Shown here one piece after another: positions 1 to 6,802 of a stretch of 64,000 nt of DNA; position 1 is the stretch's first letter, and the number at the start of each line of letters is the position of its first letter. This DNA is from Blastopirellula retiformator (lineage in GTDB: Bacteria > Planctomycetota > Planctomycetia > Pirellulales > Pirellulaceae): the NCBI RefSeq assembly GCF_007859755.1, contig NZ_SJPF01000004.1:894-64893 (forward strand). The letters run 5' to 3'. A program made the position numbers and the translations under genes. The notes under the pieces are model-generated. The model did no database searches. It was not told the origin of the DNA and was given only the letters and a program-made list of their open reading frames with translations.

Positions 1-1392
1 ACGACCTACGACTACGACGCCACCGGCATCCGCGTCAGTGCCAAGCATCAAGTCGATACCGACGCCAACGGCACCTGGGACGAGACGACCGACACCGAGT
101 ACCTGGTCGACCACCAAAACCCGACCGGCTACCAGCAGGTGATCAAGGAGACCATCTACGACGACCAGGGCAACGTCGTCAAAGTCATCGAGTACAACTT
201 CGGCCACGACGAAATCAGCCAGACCGTCACCGAGTACACCGGCGGTGTCCCTGGAACGCCAACGACCCACATCTTCGGACACGACGGCCATGGCAGCGTC
301 AAAGTCCTCTACGACGCAGTCGCCGCAATCGCCCAGGTCTACACCTACGAAGCTTACGGCCAAATGCTGGCGATTCATAACGCAATCGCTGGGGTAGTAG
401 GAACCACCGAAGCCGCCGCCCTCACCACGCTTCTATACAGCGGCGAGCAGTTCGATTCTCGGATCGGCCAGCAGTATTTGAGGGCTCGGTACTACGATCC
501 AAGCTCCGGGCGGTTTAATCGGCTGGACCCGTTCTCAGGTAATGCTCAGGATCCGCAGAGTTTCCATAAGTATCTGTATGCTCATGGGAACCCGGTGATG
601 GAAATAGACCCTACCGGATTGTTCACCATTTCTTCTATTCTCAGCGGGAGCTCAATACAATCCTCACTCAGAACACAGAACGCGCAGGTATTACACATCT
701 TCAGACAGATTGACAATGTGTTCTCAATCATTGACACAATAAACACCTTTCGAGAAGTCATGTCACTTCTGTCGGGATCCGGAGACTATGCTCAATATCT
801 TCGCAAGTTACAAAATACGATTAACCTAACTTCGAGTAACCAGACTCGGGACTGGCTTAAGCTAAAGGGACTTGAACAGCAACACATTCACGAGGTCATT
901 AATGCAATATCAGTCAACATCATGACAATCCTTGGAAAGATTGCCTCAGAACACAGAAAGCTTCTCTCAAAGGTCATTGCCTACTCATCGACAGCAAGTA
1001 AATCTCGGCGACCAACAATTGTGGTAGGTCTAACTTCTCTACCTGGAGATTTCAAGGGAAGCCAAATGTTGTCAAAAAAGGGAATAAGACTTGGTTCTAC
1101 AGGGCTGAACCTATCGTTTGCCGTTTCGAAAAACGGCAAAGGAGGGAGCCTTTTTTCTATAGGTTTCATCCTACCCTATAGCAAAACTCGTATCGTCCAC
1201 AGTATTTTCCGAGTGGATTATCACGGACAAAAGGACCCCAAAGAAACCTTGGACTACGGCTCACCCTTCAAAAAAATGATGCATGGACACGCATACGTAT
1301 TGGGATCATCGAACGGCATAGGCCCTCACATTCAAGGTGTCGGAAAACCAAAGTTTCATTACCACATTCCTGACTCACGACGCCGCGTCTAG
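1..1392 (+). CDS. Rhs-family protein, C-terminal part (5' end outside window)
   Basis: The frame is open from base 1, so the start lies upstream; 463 residues are visible. Residues up to about 200 are the end of an Rhs/YD-repeat shell: YD-like strands, then the Rhs-associated core signature (RARYYDPSSGRFNRLDP, later HGNPVMEIDPTG). After that motif the composition changes: codons become AT-rich and the sequence is no longer YD-like. This is the usual layout of a polymorphic toxin, where a conserved shell ends at the core and a variable C-terminal tip follows. The tip (about 260 residues) ends in a histidine-rich segment (KFHYHIP) that could be catalytic, but I do not recognise a named toxin fold. 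A small AT-rich gene starts 13 bases downstream. The Rhs assignment is firm; the toxin role of the tip is inferred. Confidence 0.9.
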   Translation, partial: TTYDYDATGIRVSAKHQVDTDANGTWDETTDTEYLVDHQNPTGYQQVIKETIYDDQGNVVKVIEYNFGHDEISQTVTEYTGGVPGTPTTHIFGHDGHGSVKVLYDAVAAIAQVYTYEAYGQMLAIHNAIAGVVGTTEAAALTTLLYSGEQFDSRIGQQYLRARYYDPSSGRFNRLDPFSGNAQDPQSFHKYLYAHGNPVMEIDPTGLFTISSILSGSSIQSSLRTQNAQVLHIFRQIDNVFSIIDTINTFREVMSLLSGSGDYAQYLRKLQNTINLTSSNQTRDWLKLKGLEQQHIHEVINAISVNIMTILGKIASEHRKLLSKVIAYSSTASKSRRPTIVVGLTSLPGDFKGSQMLSKKGIRLGSTGLNLSFAVSKNGKGGSLFSIGFILPYSKTRIVHSIFRVDYHGQKDPKETLDYGSPFKKMMHGHAYVLGSSNGIGPHIQGVGKPKFHYHIPDSRRRV

Positions 1393-1405
1393 GCTGCCAA
1401 TTAAC

Positions 1406-2158
1406 ATGAACATTATTAAAGTTCCGGCATTACGATGCTACATTTCGTGTGAGTCGGGCAGTTCCCGGGTTTACGCCTGGAAACCTAACCATAACGCAAC
1501 CGAGCACGGATACTTCTCAATTTCAAACGGAAGTTACCTCGGGGCCCCAGCGTCAGGAAGAGAGTTGTCGAAGAGTGACAAGTTGACGATTACCAAGTTC
1601 CTAGTTGATCAACGTGACTACGTTACCAGCCAGCGAGATCTTGACTACCTGACCATGCCGCAACACTTCCGCTCCGTCGAACAAAGCACAGTTGCCAGAC
1701 TTTTCCTTCACTACAATCCATATTTACCCAACTGGAAAGTGTCTACACAGGTTTGGAAGGCTGTGGACGAGAATCCTGCTTTTCGCTGGAATCGCAAGTT
1801 CTTCACAGACTCTTTACGCATACTTGTTACCGAAGGTGAGGTAACTGAGTTTCGGCTCGATGTTCTGCGAGACACGTGGGAACAAAGTTTCGCAGACACA
1901 ATGGGAATCGATGACTTCCTATCAGAGATGGACTCTCTCGAGACCCGAAAATTTGTTACGCAAACTTCAGTAATTAGAGGTTGTAAGCTCTGGGAGATTA
2001 CTGGTGTGCCCCACCTGTTTCTAAGAAAGCAGTTCGTTGAAGGCAAGAAAGAATGCACCAGAGCAGAATATGTATGGATTGATAGTGCCGGTGAGGCCCG
2101 ACGCTTGAAAACTCCTGCAACACATCACGGCAACGGAATAATCGAGTATCTACTTTAA
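1406..2158 (+). CDS. Hypothetical protein, candidate immunity partner of the Rhs tip
   Basis: 250 residues from ATG at 1406, chosen because an earlier in-frame start would overlap the Rhs gene. No signal peptide or membrane segment is visible, so it is probably cytoplasmic. I recognise no domain. Its codon use is AT-rich like the Rhs tip and unlike the GC-rich genes further on, suggesting that tip and gene arrived together. The position, 13 bases after the Rhs stop on the same strand, is that of an immunity gene in polymorphic toxin loci. No good ribosome binding site is seen, so it may be translated by coupling. It could also be a second toxin-tip module or an unrelated cargo gene. Confidence 0.6.
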   Translation: MNIIKVPALRCYISCESGSSRVYAWKPNHNATEHGYFSISNGSYLGAPASGRELSKSDKLTITKFLVDQRDYVTSQRDLDYLTMPQHFRSVEQSTVARLFLHYNPYLPNWKVSTQVWKAVDENPAFRWNRKFFTDSLRILVTEGEVTEFRLDVLRDTWEQSFADTMGIDDFLSEMDSLETRKFVTQTSVIRGCKLWEITGVPHLFLRKQFVEGKKECTRAEYVWIDSAGEARRLKTPATHHGNGIIEYLL

Positions 2159-2224
2159 CGTGACCACTGGTCTTTGCGCATTCATCGCGTAAAAGATCCT
2201 CAGCGCCGCATTTTCAAGTGCGAT

Positions 2225-2244
2225 GAAGAACAGGTGTCAGGACT
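2225..2244 (+). repeat. REP-type repeat unit, diverged copy
   Basis: Matches the repeat that bounds the REP-associated transposase downstream (core AGGTGTCAGGACT) with one substitution. It lies about 65 bases after the stop of the candidate immunity gene. The stretch from here to 2485 holds no convincing gene. A short minus-strand frame (about 2293-2484) is open and could be a decayed coding remnant, but I recognise nothing in it. Confidence 0.7.
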
Positions 2245-2485
2245 GGGCTGAGAAAAGGGGACGGGGGCAATACTGTTCGGCACGGCGGCGTGTCAGGTAC
2301 GGATTCGACTCCATCGCATCCTTTCAGGCATTTTCTCGAAGCAGTAGCGTTGTGCAAGAGACCAACGCGTTTTACGTCCGCGCAGCATCGACCCGAAGAC
2401 CGCTGGGACGGCGGACTCCTTGAAGCGGACTACGATTGTTTCTCTGCAGACGCGGCGGATTGTTTCTGGATCTTCTTCAGATGGC

Positions 2486-3249
2486 GAAGAAAAGGTGTCA
2501 GGACTCTTTTTTCCTCCGCCAGCACATGATACCCTGCTGTCGTGGGTAGACCAAAGCGAGCAGACGAAGCCGGCGGCATCTATCATGCCTTGAATCGAGG
2601 CAACTCTCGGGCGGCGATCTTCGATACGCCGGACGATTTCGACGCGTTCGAGCGCATCTTGGCCGAGGGGCTGTCGCGGTACCCGTGTCAAATTTTAGCC
2701 TACCAACTGATGCCCAACCATTGGCATTTGGTCGTCCGCCCCACGGCTGACGGCGGCATGAGCGACTTGCTGCGGTGGGTCACCCTGACGCACACGATGC
2801 GCCGACACGCGCACTGCCACACTTCCGGCAAAGGGCACATCTATCAAGGGCGGTTCAAGAGTTTTCCGGTGCAAGACGACGGGCACTTTCTGGTCGTATG
2901 TCGTTATGTCGAACGCAATGCCCGGCAGGCTGGCCTGGTAACTTTGGCCGAAGACTGGAAATGGGGATCGCTCGCCCGTTGGTTGGCCAAGCCGCGGCGA
3001 AAGCCCGATCTCCTGACGCCGTGGCCGATCGCCCGACCTGGTCATTGGAAAGACCGAGTCAATCAGGCGATGTCCAAGAAAGAAGTCGACGCCGTCCGCC
3101 ACGCGATCCGCCGAGGCTCCCCCTTCGGCGATCCCGATTGGACCCAATCAACCGTCCGCCGCCTGAACCTAGATTCCACCCTCCGCCCCCGCGGCAGGCC
3201 GAAGAAGGTAGCGCCTGGTTGACACAAAGAGTCCTGACACCTTTTCTTC
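2486..3249 (+). mobile_element. REP-associated transposase unit bounded by perfect 24-bp inverted repeats
   Basis: Bases 2486-2509 and 3226-3249 are exact reverse complements over 24 bases (core AAGGTGTCAGGACTC). Between them lies a single gene for a REP-associated tyrosine transposase. The left repeat ends 32 bases before the start codon and the right repeat begins 3 bases after the stop. This is the expected layout of a RAYT gene flanked by its own REP sequences. Further copies of the repeat occur at 2225, 4004 and 4719, one followed by a truncated copy of the gene. Confidence 0.85.
2542..3222 (+). CDS. REP-associated tyrosine transposase (Y1/HUH, IS200-like)
   Basis: 226 residues from a GTG start at 2542; the truncated paralogue at 4061 has ATG at the same place, supporting this start. 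The N-terminus (RPKRADEAGGIYHALNRGN) is typical of the TnpA_REP family. The HUH metal-binding motif is visible as PNHWHLVV near residue 60. A candidate catalytic tyrosine lies in the VCRYVERNARQAGLV helix near residue 117, followed by the WKWGS segment common in this family. Such enzymes cleave and rejoin single-stranded DNA at REP hairpins. The gene looks intact. It lies immediately inside inverted copies of the repeat it presumably recognises. Confidence 0.92.
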   Translation: MGRPKRADEAGGIYHALNRGNSRAAIFDTPDDFDAFERILAEGLSRYPCQILAYQLMPNHWHLVVRPTADGGMSDLLRWVTLTHTMRRHAHCHTSGKGHIYQGRFKSFPVQDDGHFLVVCRYVERNARQAGLVTLAEDWKWGSLARWLAKPRRKPDLLTPWPIARPGHWKDRVNQAMSKKEVDAVRHAIRRGSPFGDPDWTQSTVRRLNLDSTLRPRGRPKKVAPG

Positions 3250-3314
3250 ACCGTCGAGGAGGTTTCGACGGTGCCATTCACCTCCGTCCCCTCTGATTTC
3301 TCGACGCACTGCGG

Positions 3315-3809
3315 CTAGTCGCTCCCCGAGTCTTGTATGTCCGTTTCCGCTAGATTTCCTTGTCGCCAGCGATCAATAAGATTGATGCGATCAAGTTCTT
3401 TTCGACTTTCCATGTCCCTGAGTTGGCTGCTCGCCTCTTGTTTTAAGTTGTCGATCGCATCCAAGATTTCTTGGGGGGAAAGCGTTCCTTCACTAGCACC
3501 GCATGCAATGACCCAACAAGCCCAGTCCGGAAAATCTTGGCCCATCTCCGCCTGCCATTTCTCTAACAAGTATCGCACAAAACCGGGCGATTTGTAGCAC
3601 GCGGAAAGGCTGTCGGCATCCATCGAATCGACGCTAGGTCTGGTTTCCTGCAACTCGTTAAATGCGTTGTCGTACCTTCCCGCTTCTAAATGCTCCCGAA
3701 GCGAATGGCGGCGAATGGCGGTATCGGCTGCTATCCAGCATAATGACGCCGAAACGAAAGCCACAACAACGCAAGCTATCTGCCAGCGTCTACGACCAAG
3801 AAAAGTCAT
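3315..3809 (-). CDS. Hypothetical membrane-anchored protein
   Basis: 164 residues on the minus strand from ATG at 3809; a TTG nine bases upstream is possible but less likely. An N-terminal hydrophobic segment (residues about 8-27) looks like a signal anchor, followed by a soluble, helix-rich domain with three cysteines. No family is recognised. Its ATG overlaps the TGA of an upstream minus-strand reading frame (stop at 3806), so the two were translated as a coupled pair. By analogy with the Rhs tip and its partner at 1-2158, this could be an immunity-like partner of an eroded effector; that is inference only. Confidence 0.6.
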   Translation of the reverse strand: MTFLGRRRWQIACVVVAFVSASLCWIAADTAIRRHSLREHLEAGRYDNAFNELQETRPSVDSMDADSLSACYKSPGFVRYLLEKWQAEMGQDFPDWACWVIACGASEGTLSPQEILDAIDNLKQEASSQLRDMESRKELDRINLIDRWRQGNLAETDIQDSGSD

Positions 3810-3993
3810 CGGACCCAAGACTTATCTCCTTTGATCGGCCCCTTGCTAGGTGCCTTTTCACCCTTGTCTTCCTTTTCGAGCTTGCTTGGACTGTATTCGC
3901 ATCCCTTGATCTCCTTGAGGCCAAGGTCAGTGCCTGGCAATCCATGCAACAACACGCCTATGAAATCAGCGATCGCATTGTAGTTTTCGAAGA
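3806..3993 (-). pseudogene. C-terminal remnant of a coding sequence cut by a REP unit
   Basis: On the minus strand an open frame runs from about 3993 to a TGA at 3806 and reads sensibly for 62 codons (NAIADFIGVLLHGLPG, later GPIKGDKSWVR). Upstream it meets the REP repeat at 4004-4027 and a truncated transposase, so the 5' part is gone. Its stop overlaps the ATG of the membrane protein gene by ATGA. It may be the end of another Rhs-type effector, but too little is left to be sure. Confidence 0.5.
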
Positions 3994-4003
3994 AGAAAAG
4001 GAA

Positions 4004-4027
4004 GAAGAAAAGGTGTCAGGACTCTTT
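4004..4027 (+). repeat. REP-type repeat unit
   Basis: Exact 24-base copy of the left repeat of the RAYT unit, in the same orientation, followed by the same 33-base leader and the start of a second transposase copy. It sits at the broken end of the minus-strand remnant at 3806-3993. Confidence 0.85.
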
Positions 4028-4060
4028 TTTTCCTTCGCCAGCACATGATACCCTGCTGTC

Positions 4061-4225
4061 ATGGGTAGACCAAAGCGAGCAGACGAAGCGGGCGGCATTT
4101 ATCATGCCTTGAATCGAGGCAACTCTCGGGCGGCGATCTTCGATAAGCCGGACGATTTCGACGCGTTCGAGCGCATCTTGGCCGAGGGGCTGTCGCGGTG
4201 CCCGTGTCAAATTTTAGCCGGGTAG
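4061..4225 (+). pseudogene. Truncated REP-associated tyrosine transposase
   Basis: The first 53 codons are almost identical to the intact gene at 2542, differing at only a few bases, and start with ATG instead of GTG. Similarity stops abruptly after the codons for CQILA, and the frame ends at TAG 4223-4225. That TAG belongs to the terminal inverted repeat of a miniature palindromic element (4223-4360). The HUH motif is therefore lost. The copy is dead but recent, given the near identity. Confidence 0.9.
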
Positions 4226-4360
4226 GTCAGGCCTTGGCCTGACGATGCGTCGGCGTAGGTTGTCCATTGGCAAAACCAACGCCCCTGCATGCCTTGCACG
4301 ATCGTGCGGATGCTGGGGCGATGGTTGTTCGGCAGGGTCGTCAGGCCGAGGCCTGACCTA
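4223..4360. repeat. Miniature palindromic element with 23-bp inverted ends
   Basis: The ends at 4223-4245 and 4338-4360 are inverted copies of each other at 22 of 23 positions (core GTCAGGCCTNGGCCTGAC), and each end is itself a palindrome. The 138-bp unit has no coding frame worth calling. It terminates the truncated transposase copy on its left. Immediately right, the sequence continues as the tail of an unidentified open frame ending at 4454 (TVEVLFEDDTTRTLSTF), perhaps a gene fragment. Confidence 0.75.
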
Positions 4361-4555
4361 CAACTACTTGGGAACGGTGGAAGTCTTGTTTGAGGATGAC
4401 ACGACGAGAACGCTGAGCACGTTCAATTTGGACAACAAGGGACCGGCGTTTTAGAATGCGAAATCTAAGGATGGCCAAACGTCTTGCAGGCATTTCTTTA
4501 CTCGTGAAGGCGACTACCGAAGATGCATGTTTTTCCAGTGTGTTTATCCAGGACG

Positions 4556-4753
4556 ATGTTTTTCCTGGCTTTGTTCTTCCTTACCAATCTTTTCCAGGCA
4601 CCAACTGTGAATGCCGAAGATTCTTCTTTTCTAGACGCCGTCGTCGCCCAGTGCGCCAGTGGCGAGTGGGACCAAGTGAAGGCGGTCGTCGCACGTACCG
4701 ATCGAAACGATCCCAGACGAAGAAAAGGTGTCAGGACTCGTTGTTTTGATTAG
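4556..4753 (+). pseudogene. Truncated secreted protein gene, cut by a REP unit
   Basis: ATG at 4556 opens a classical signal peptide (MFFLALFFLTNLF, cleavage plausible after VNA) and a short mature part (SFLDAVVAQCASGEWDQVK). After about 54 codons the frame runs into a REP repeat at 4719-4739 and ends within 15 bases of it at 4753. The last residues are therefore repeat-encoded. An upstream ATG at 4523 is in frame but less likely. The original function is unknown. Confidence 0.6.
4719..4739 (+). repeat. REP-type repeat unit
   Basis: Carries the same 21 bases (core AAGGTGTCAGGACTC) as the RAYT boundaries, with no transposase after it. It interrupts the signal-peptide gene that starts at 4556. 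Confidence 0.8.
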
Positions 4754-4809
4754 GCGTCACCTTTTTCGGCCTTCAGCCGGGCGGCACTGTTTGATTTTCT
4801 ACTTCGGGA

Positions 4810-4984
4810 GCCACGGTCGTCTGCGACAGTGACTCTTGCCTTCCGGCCGAGGCTCCCTTGAGCACCGTATTGCATCGCCCATTGGAAGTCAAAAGAATAG
4901 CACCACTAGAATTGCCTGATCGTGTCTCAATGCCGACCCAGTCACTTCAACCGGCTGAAGAGCACTGTCGCAGACGACAGTGGC
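4810..4984. repeat. Inverted-repeat element, about 175 bp
   Basis: Arms at 4810-4837 and 4958-4984 are inverted near-identical copies (core GTCGTCTGCGACAGTG), each also palindromic. The ends resemble those of the elements at 59199-59961 (AGTGCTCTTC next to GTGCCACT-type arms), so it may be a distant member of the same family. No gene is seen between 4754 and 5077. Confidence 0.65.
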
Positions 4985-5077
4985 ACCCAAGATTGAGAAC
5001 AACAAACAGCACCACTTGGCCGCTGTCCAGTTCATCCCGGTTTCCATCGACCGCAGCAGACTGGCCTACAACAACCA

Positions 5078-5142
5078 CGACCTGCAACCACGACCTGCAA
5101 CACCGACCTGCAACACCGACCTGCAACACCGACCTGCAACAC
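5078..5142. repeat. Tandem array of five 13-bp units
   Basis: Five consecutive 13-base units of CGACCTGCAACAC type at 5078, 5091, 5104, 5117 and 5130; the first is slightly different. It lies 20 bases beyond the dsbB stop codon. It is too short and too regular to be CRISPR. It is probably slippage-derived. Confidence 0.85.
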
Positions 5143-5161
5143 CGAACCCGCCGCTCCATCC

Positions 5162-5701
5162 CTACGGACAGGGACCATCATCGCAGCAAGGACCAAACCA
5201 GCACATCGCGAAGGTCGCCGCTACGTTGACGAAGCAGACCAGGCTCGCCAGGCCGAAGACGATCTGTTCAAACAGGCTGGGCCTGCGATCGCTCTCTTCG
5301 GGATGTTCCTTGACCAACGTCAGCAAGATCGAACTGCCGAGGATGCTGGCGGCGAAGATCAAGACGCCCCACGTGTAGAGATGCAATCCCATCATCGGTT
5401 CGCCAAATCCGGTCGGCTCGCCGGTCACGGGGCAGATGTGAAGCAGCACTTGGCGAATCGAGAAGGTTGCTCCCACCAACGACGCCACGTTCACCGCGGC
5501 GAAATGAAGGCGATGGAAACCGAGTTGCATGTTCATCGCCAGGCCAACGATCACGCCAATCATTCCCATCCGCTGCAGCAGACAGAGGGGACACGGATTC
5601 TCGTGCAGGCCAAACTGGTAGTAGAACGCCCCCAGCAAGATCGAAACCACAATCAGCATGCAGGCCGCGTTCAGATCGTAAAGTCGCTGACTGTTCGCCA
5701 T
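5162..5701 (-). CDS. dsbB: Disulfide bond formation protein B (DsbB family)
   Basis: 179 residues, four predicted membrane helices. DsbB reoxidises periplasmic thiol oxidases of the DsbA type and passes electrons to quinones. The first periplasmic loop carries the redox pair in CPLCLLQRMG near residue 37, the most typical DsbB signature. A cysteine in LLHICPVTG and a C-terminal cysteine cluster (FGPCCDDGPCP) may provide the second pair, although their spacing differs from E. coli DsbB. The ATG at 5701 overlaps the stop of the small gene upstream, indicating coupled translation. No DsbA-type gene is in the window. Confidence 0.88.
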   Translation of the reverse strand: MANSQRLYDLNAACMLIVVSILLGAFYYQFGLHENPCPLCLLQRMGMIGVIVGLAMNMQLGFHRLHFAAVNVASLVGATFSIRQVLLHICPVTGEPTGFGEPMMGLHLYTWGVLIFAASILGSSILLTLVKEHPEESDRRPSLFEQIVFGLASLVCFVNVAATFAMCWFGPCCDDGPCP

Positions 5702-5853
5702 CAGAAATTCAACTCCAATGCAGAGTCGGTGTGGTAAGCGAACATCGCGATGCTGGCGAGCGTGCTAATCAATAACGCCACATAGGCGGCCTTGCGCCGG
5801 CGAAAAAACAGCAGCACAAAGCAGGCCGAGTAGAGCAGGAAAATCACCGCCAT
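5701..5853 (-). CDS. Small membrane protein, DUF5993-like
   Basis: 50 residues from ATG at 5853. The sequence is one hydrophobic helix (VIFLLYSACFVLLFF), a basic turn (RRRKAAY), a second hydrophobic stretch, and a C-terminus ending in ALELNF. From memory this matches the small DUF5993 proteins found directly upstream of dsbB-like genes, which end in a similar DxLxLxF tail. Its TGA overlaps the dsbB ATG (sequence TGATG on the minus strand). The pairing and overlap argue that it is real despite its size. Its role is unknown; an accessory subunit of the DsbB-like protein is plausible. Confidence 0.75.
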   Translation of the reverse strand: MAVIFLLYSACFVLLFFRRRKAAYVALLISTLASIAMFAYHTDSALELNF

Positions 5854-6620
5854 AGGACGCCACCTAGACAAGGAGGATGTTTACAAGTCGTCGCTGCATC
5901 CTCCCTGATTCGATCTCTGACGGCGCCTTCCTGCACGCTCTCTCCATCGTGACGCTGGACCTGAAATCAGAGCCAGCACAGCGGACTACGGGGCTGTTAT
6001 CGACCAAAAACCGAACGCACTTTACCCATTTTCGCACATTCCACCGATCCGGCAGGGACGTATGGCTTTCCGCTCTTCCTTTTTCGCTTGCCCGATTGCC
6101 CGATTTTTTGTATAAATATGTTCAGGCATGCCGTGAATGAATTCCCACGAGTGAATTGCATGAATTTGCCTTTCACCGACCCCGTGGAGACGGGGAGTGA
6201 TCTTGCCGCTGGGTGACTTTGCTCCTGGGCTTTTACGCCTGAGATAGTGGAGAGGAGCAAACGTAAGCCCAACAAAGAGACCAGTCACCTGCGAATTTGC
6301 AGCGTGTTACCTGGCTGGGTCTTCGTTGCCTGTCCGCTTGCGCGTCGTTTTTGGGGACGTTGTTTGTTTCGGCGTACGCGCAGTTGAAGCCGGGTGTAAT
6401 TCAGAAGCGTTTCCGGCGGAGATCGCCGAGTGGGACGAAAACCTCACGAGGTTAACGGGTTGCGTCGATTTCCATCGCGAGACGACCTGGCGAGCAGAAA
6501 AAAAGTGTGCGGCGTGAGTCCACTATGACACGAAAAAAGCAACGCGGTCCGGTCCAGTCGGTGCGGAAATAGGATCCGGGGTAGGGTGCGTCTGGACGCA
6601 CCGAGAGCCTGCTGTTGCGT
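5854..6620. other. Intergenic stretch without a recognised gene
   Basis: No convincing coding frame is seen on either strand. It includes a small palindrome (GGTGCGTCTGGACGCACC, about 6585-6602) whose counterpart lies on the far side of the insertion sequence near 8391-8410. It also holds one occurrence of an A-tract followed by GGTCCAGTC (6532-6559), a motif that recurs in other gaps of this window. Confidence 0.6.
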
Positions 6621-6624
6621 CTAG

Positions 6625-6773
6625 CAGTCCGTTGATTTTCTCGACGGACTGCGTGATCGCACGGATGCGATCCCAAAATAGCGACGTAAGTCGTTATTTT
6701 GCGAGCCGCGAAGAGCTATGCTCTGAGCCTGGCGAGGTTGAAAAATGCCACGATGGCATTTTTCAACAGGCAG
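6625..6773 (+). mobile_element. 149-bp five-hairpin miniature element, copy A
   Basis: Flanked by CTAG on both sides (6621-6624 and 6774-6777). The interior is a chain of five hairpins: 6625-6651 (CAGTCCGT stem), 6655-6672 (GATCGCA stem), 6674-6701 (CAAAATAGCGAC stem), 6712-6724 (AGAGC stem) and 6738-6766 (TTGAAAAATGCCA stem, perfect 13 bp). The two ends are imperfect inverted repeats ending in GTTGA. There is no coding capacity. Used here as the reference copy. A YTAR target duplication is the habit of the IS5 group, so a MITE derived from such an element is the likely explanation. Confidence 0.88.
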
Positions 6774-6802
6774 CTAGGGATACCTTCGCGTGGCAACGCA
6801 AT

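Noticed and set aside
5078-5142. Short repeat array as CRISPR
   Set aside because: The units are 13 bp, directly tandem, without spacers, and no cas gene is nearby.
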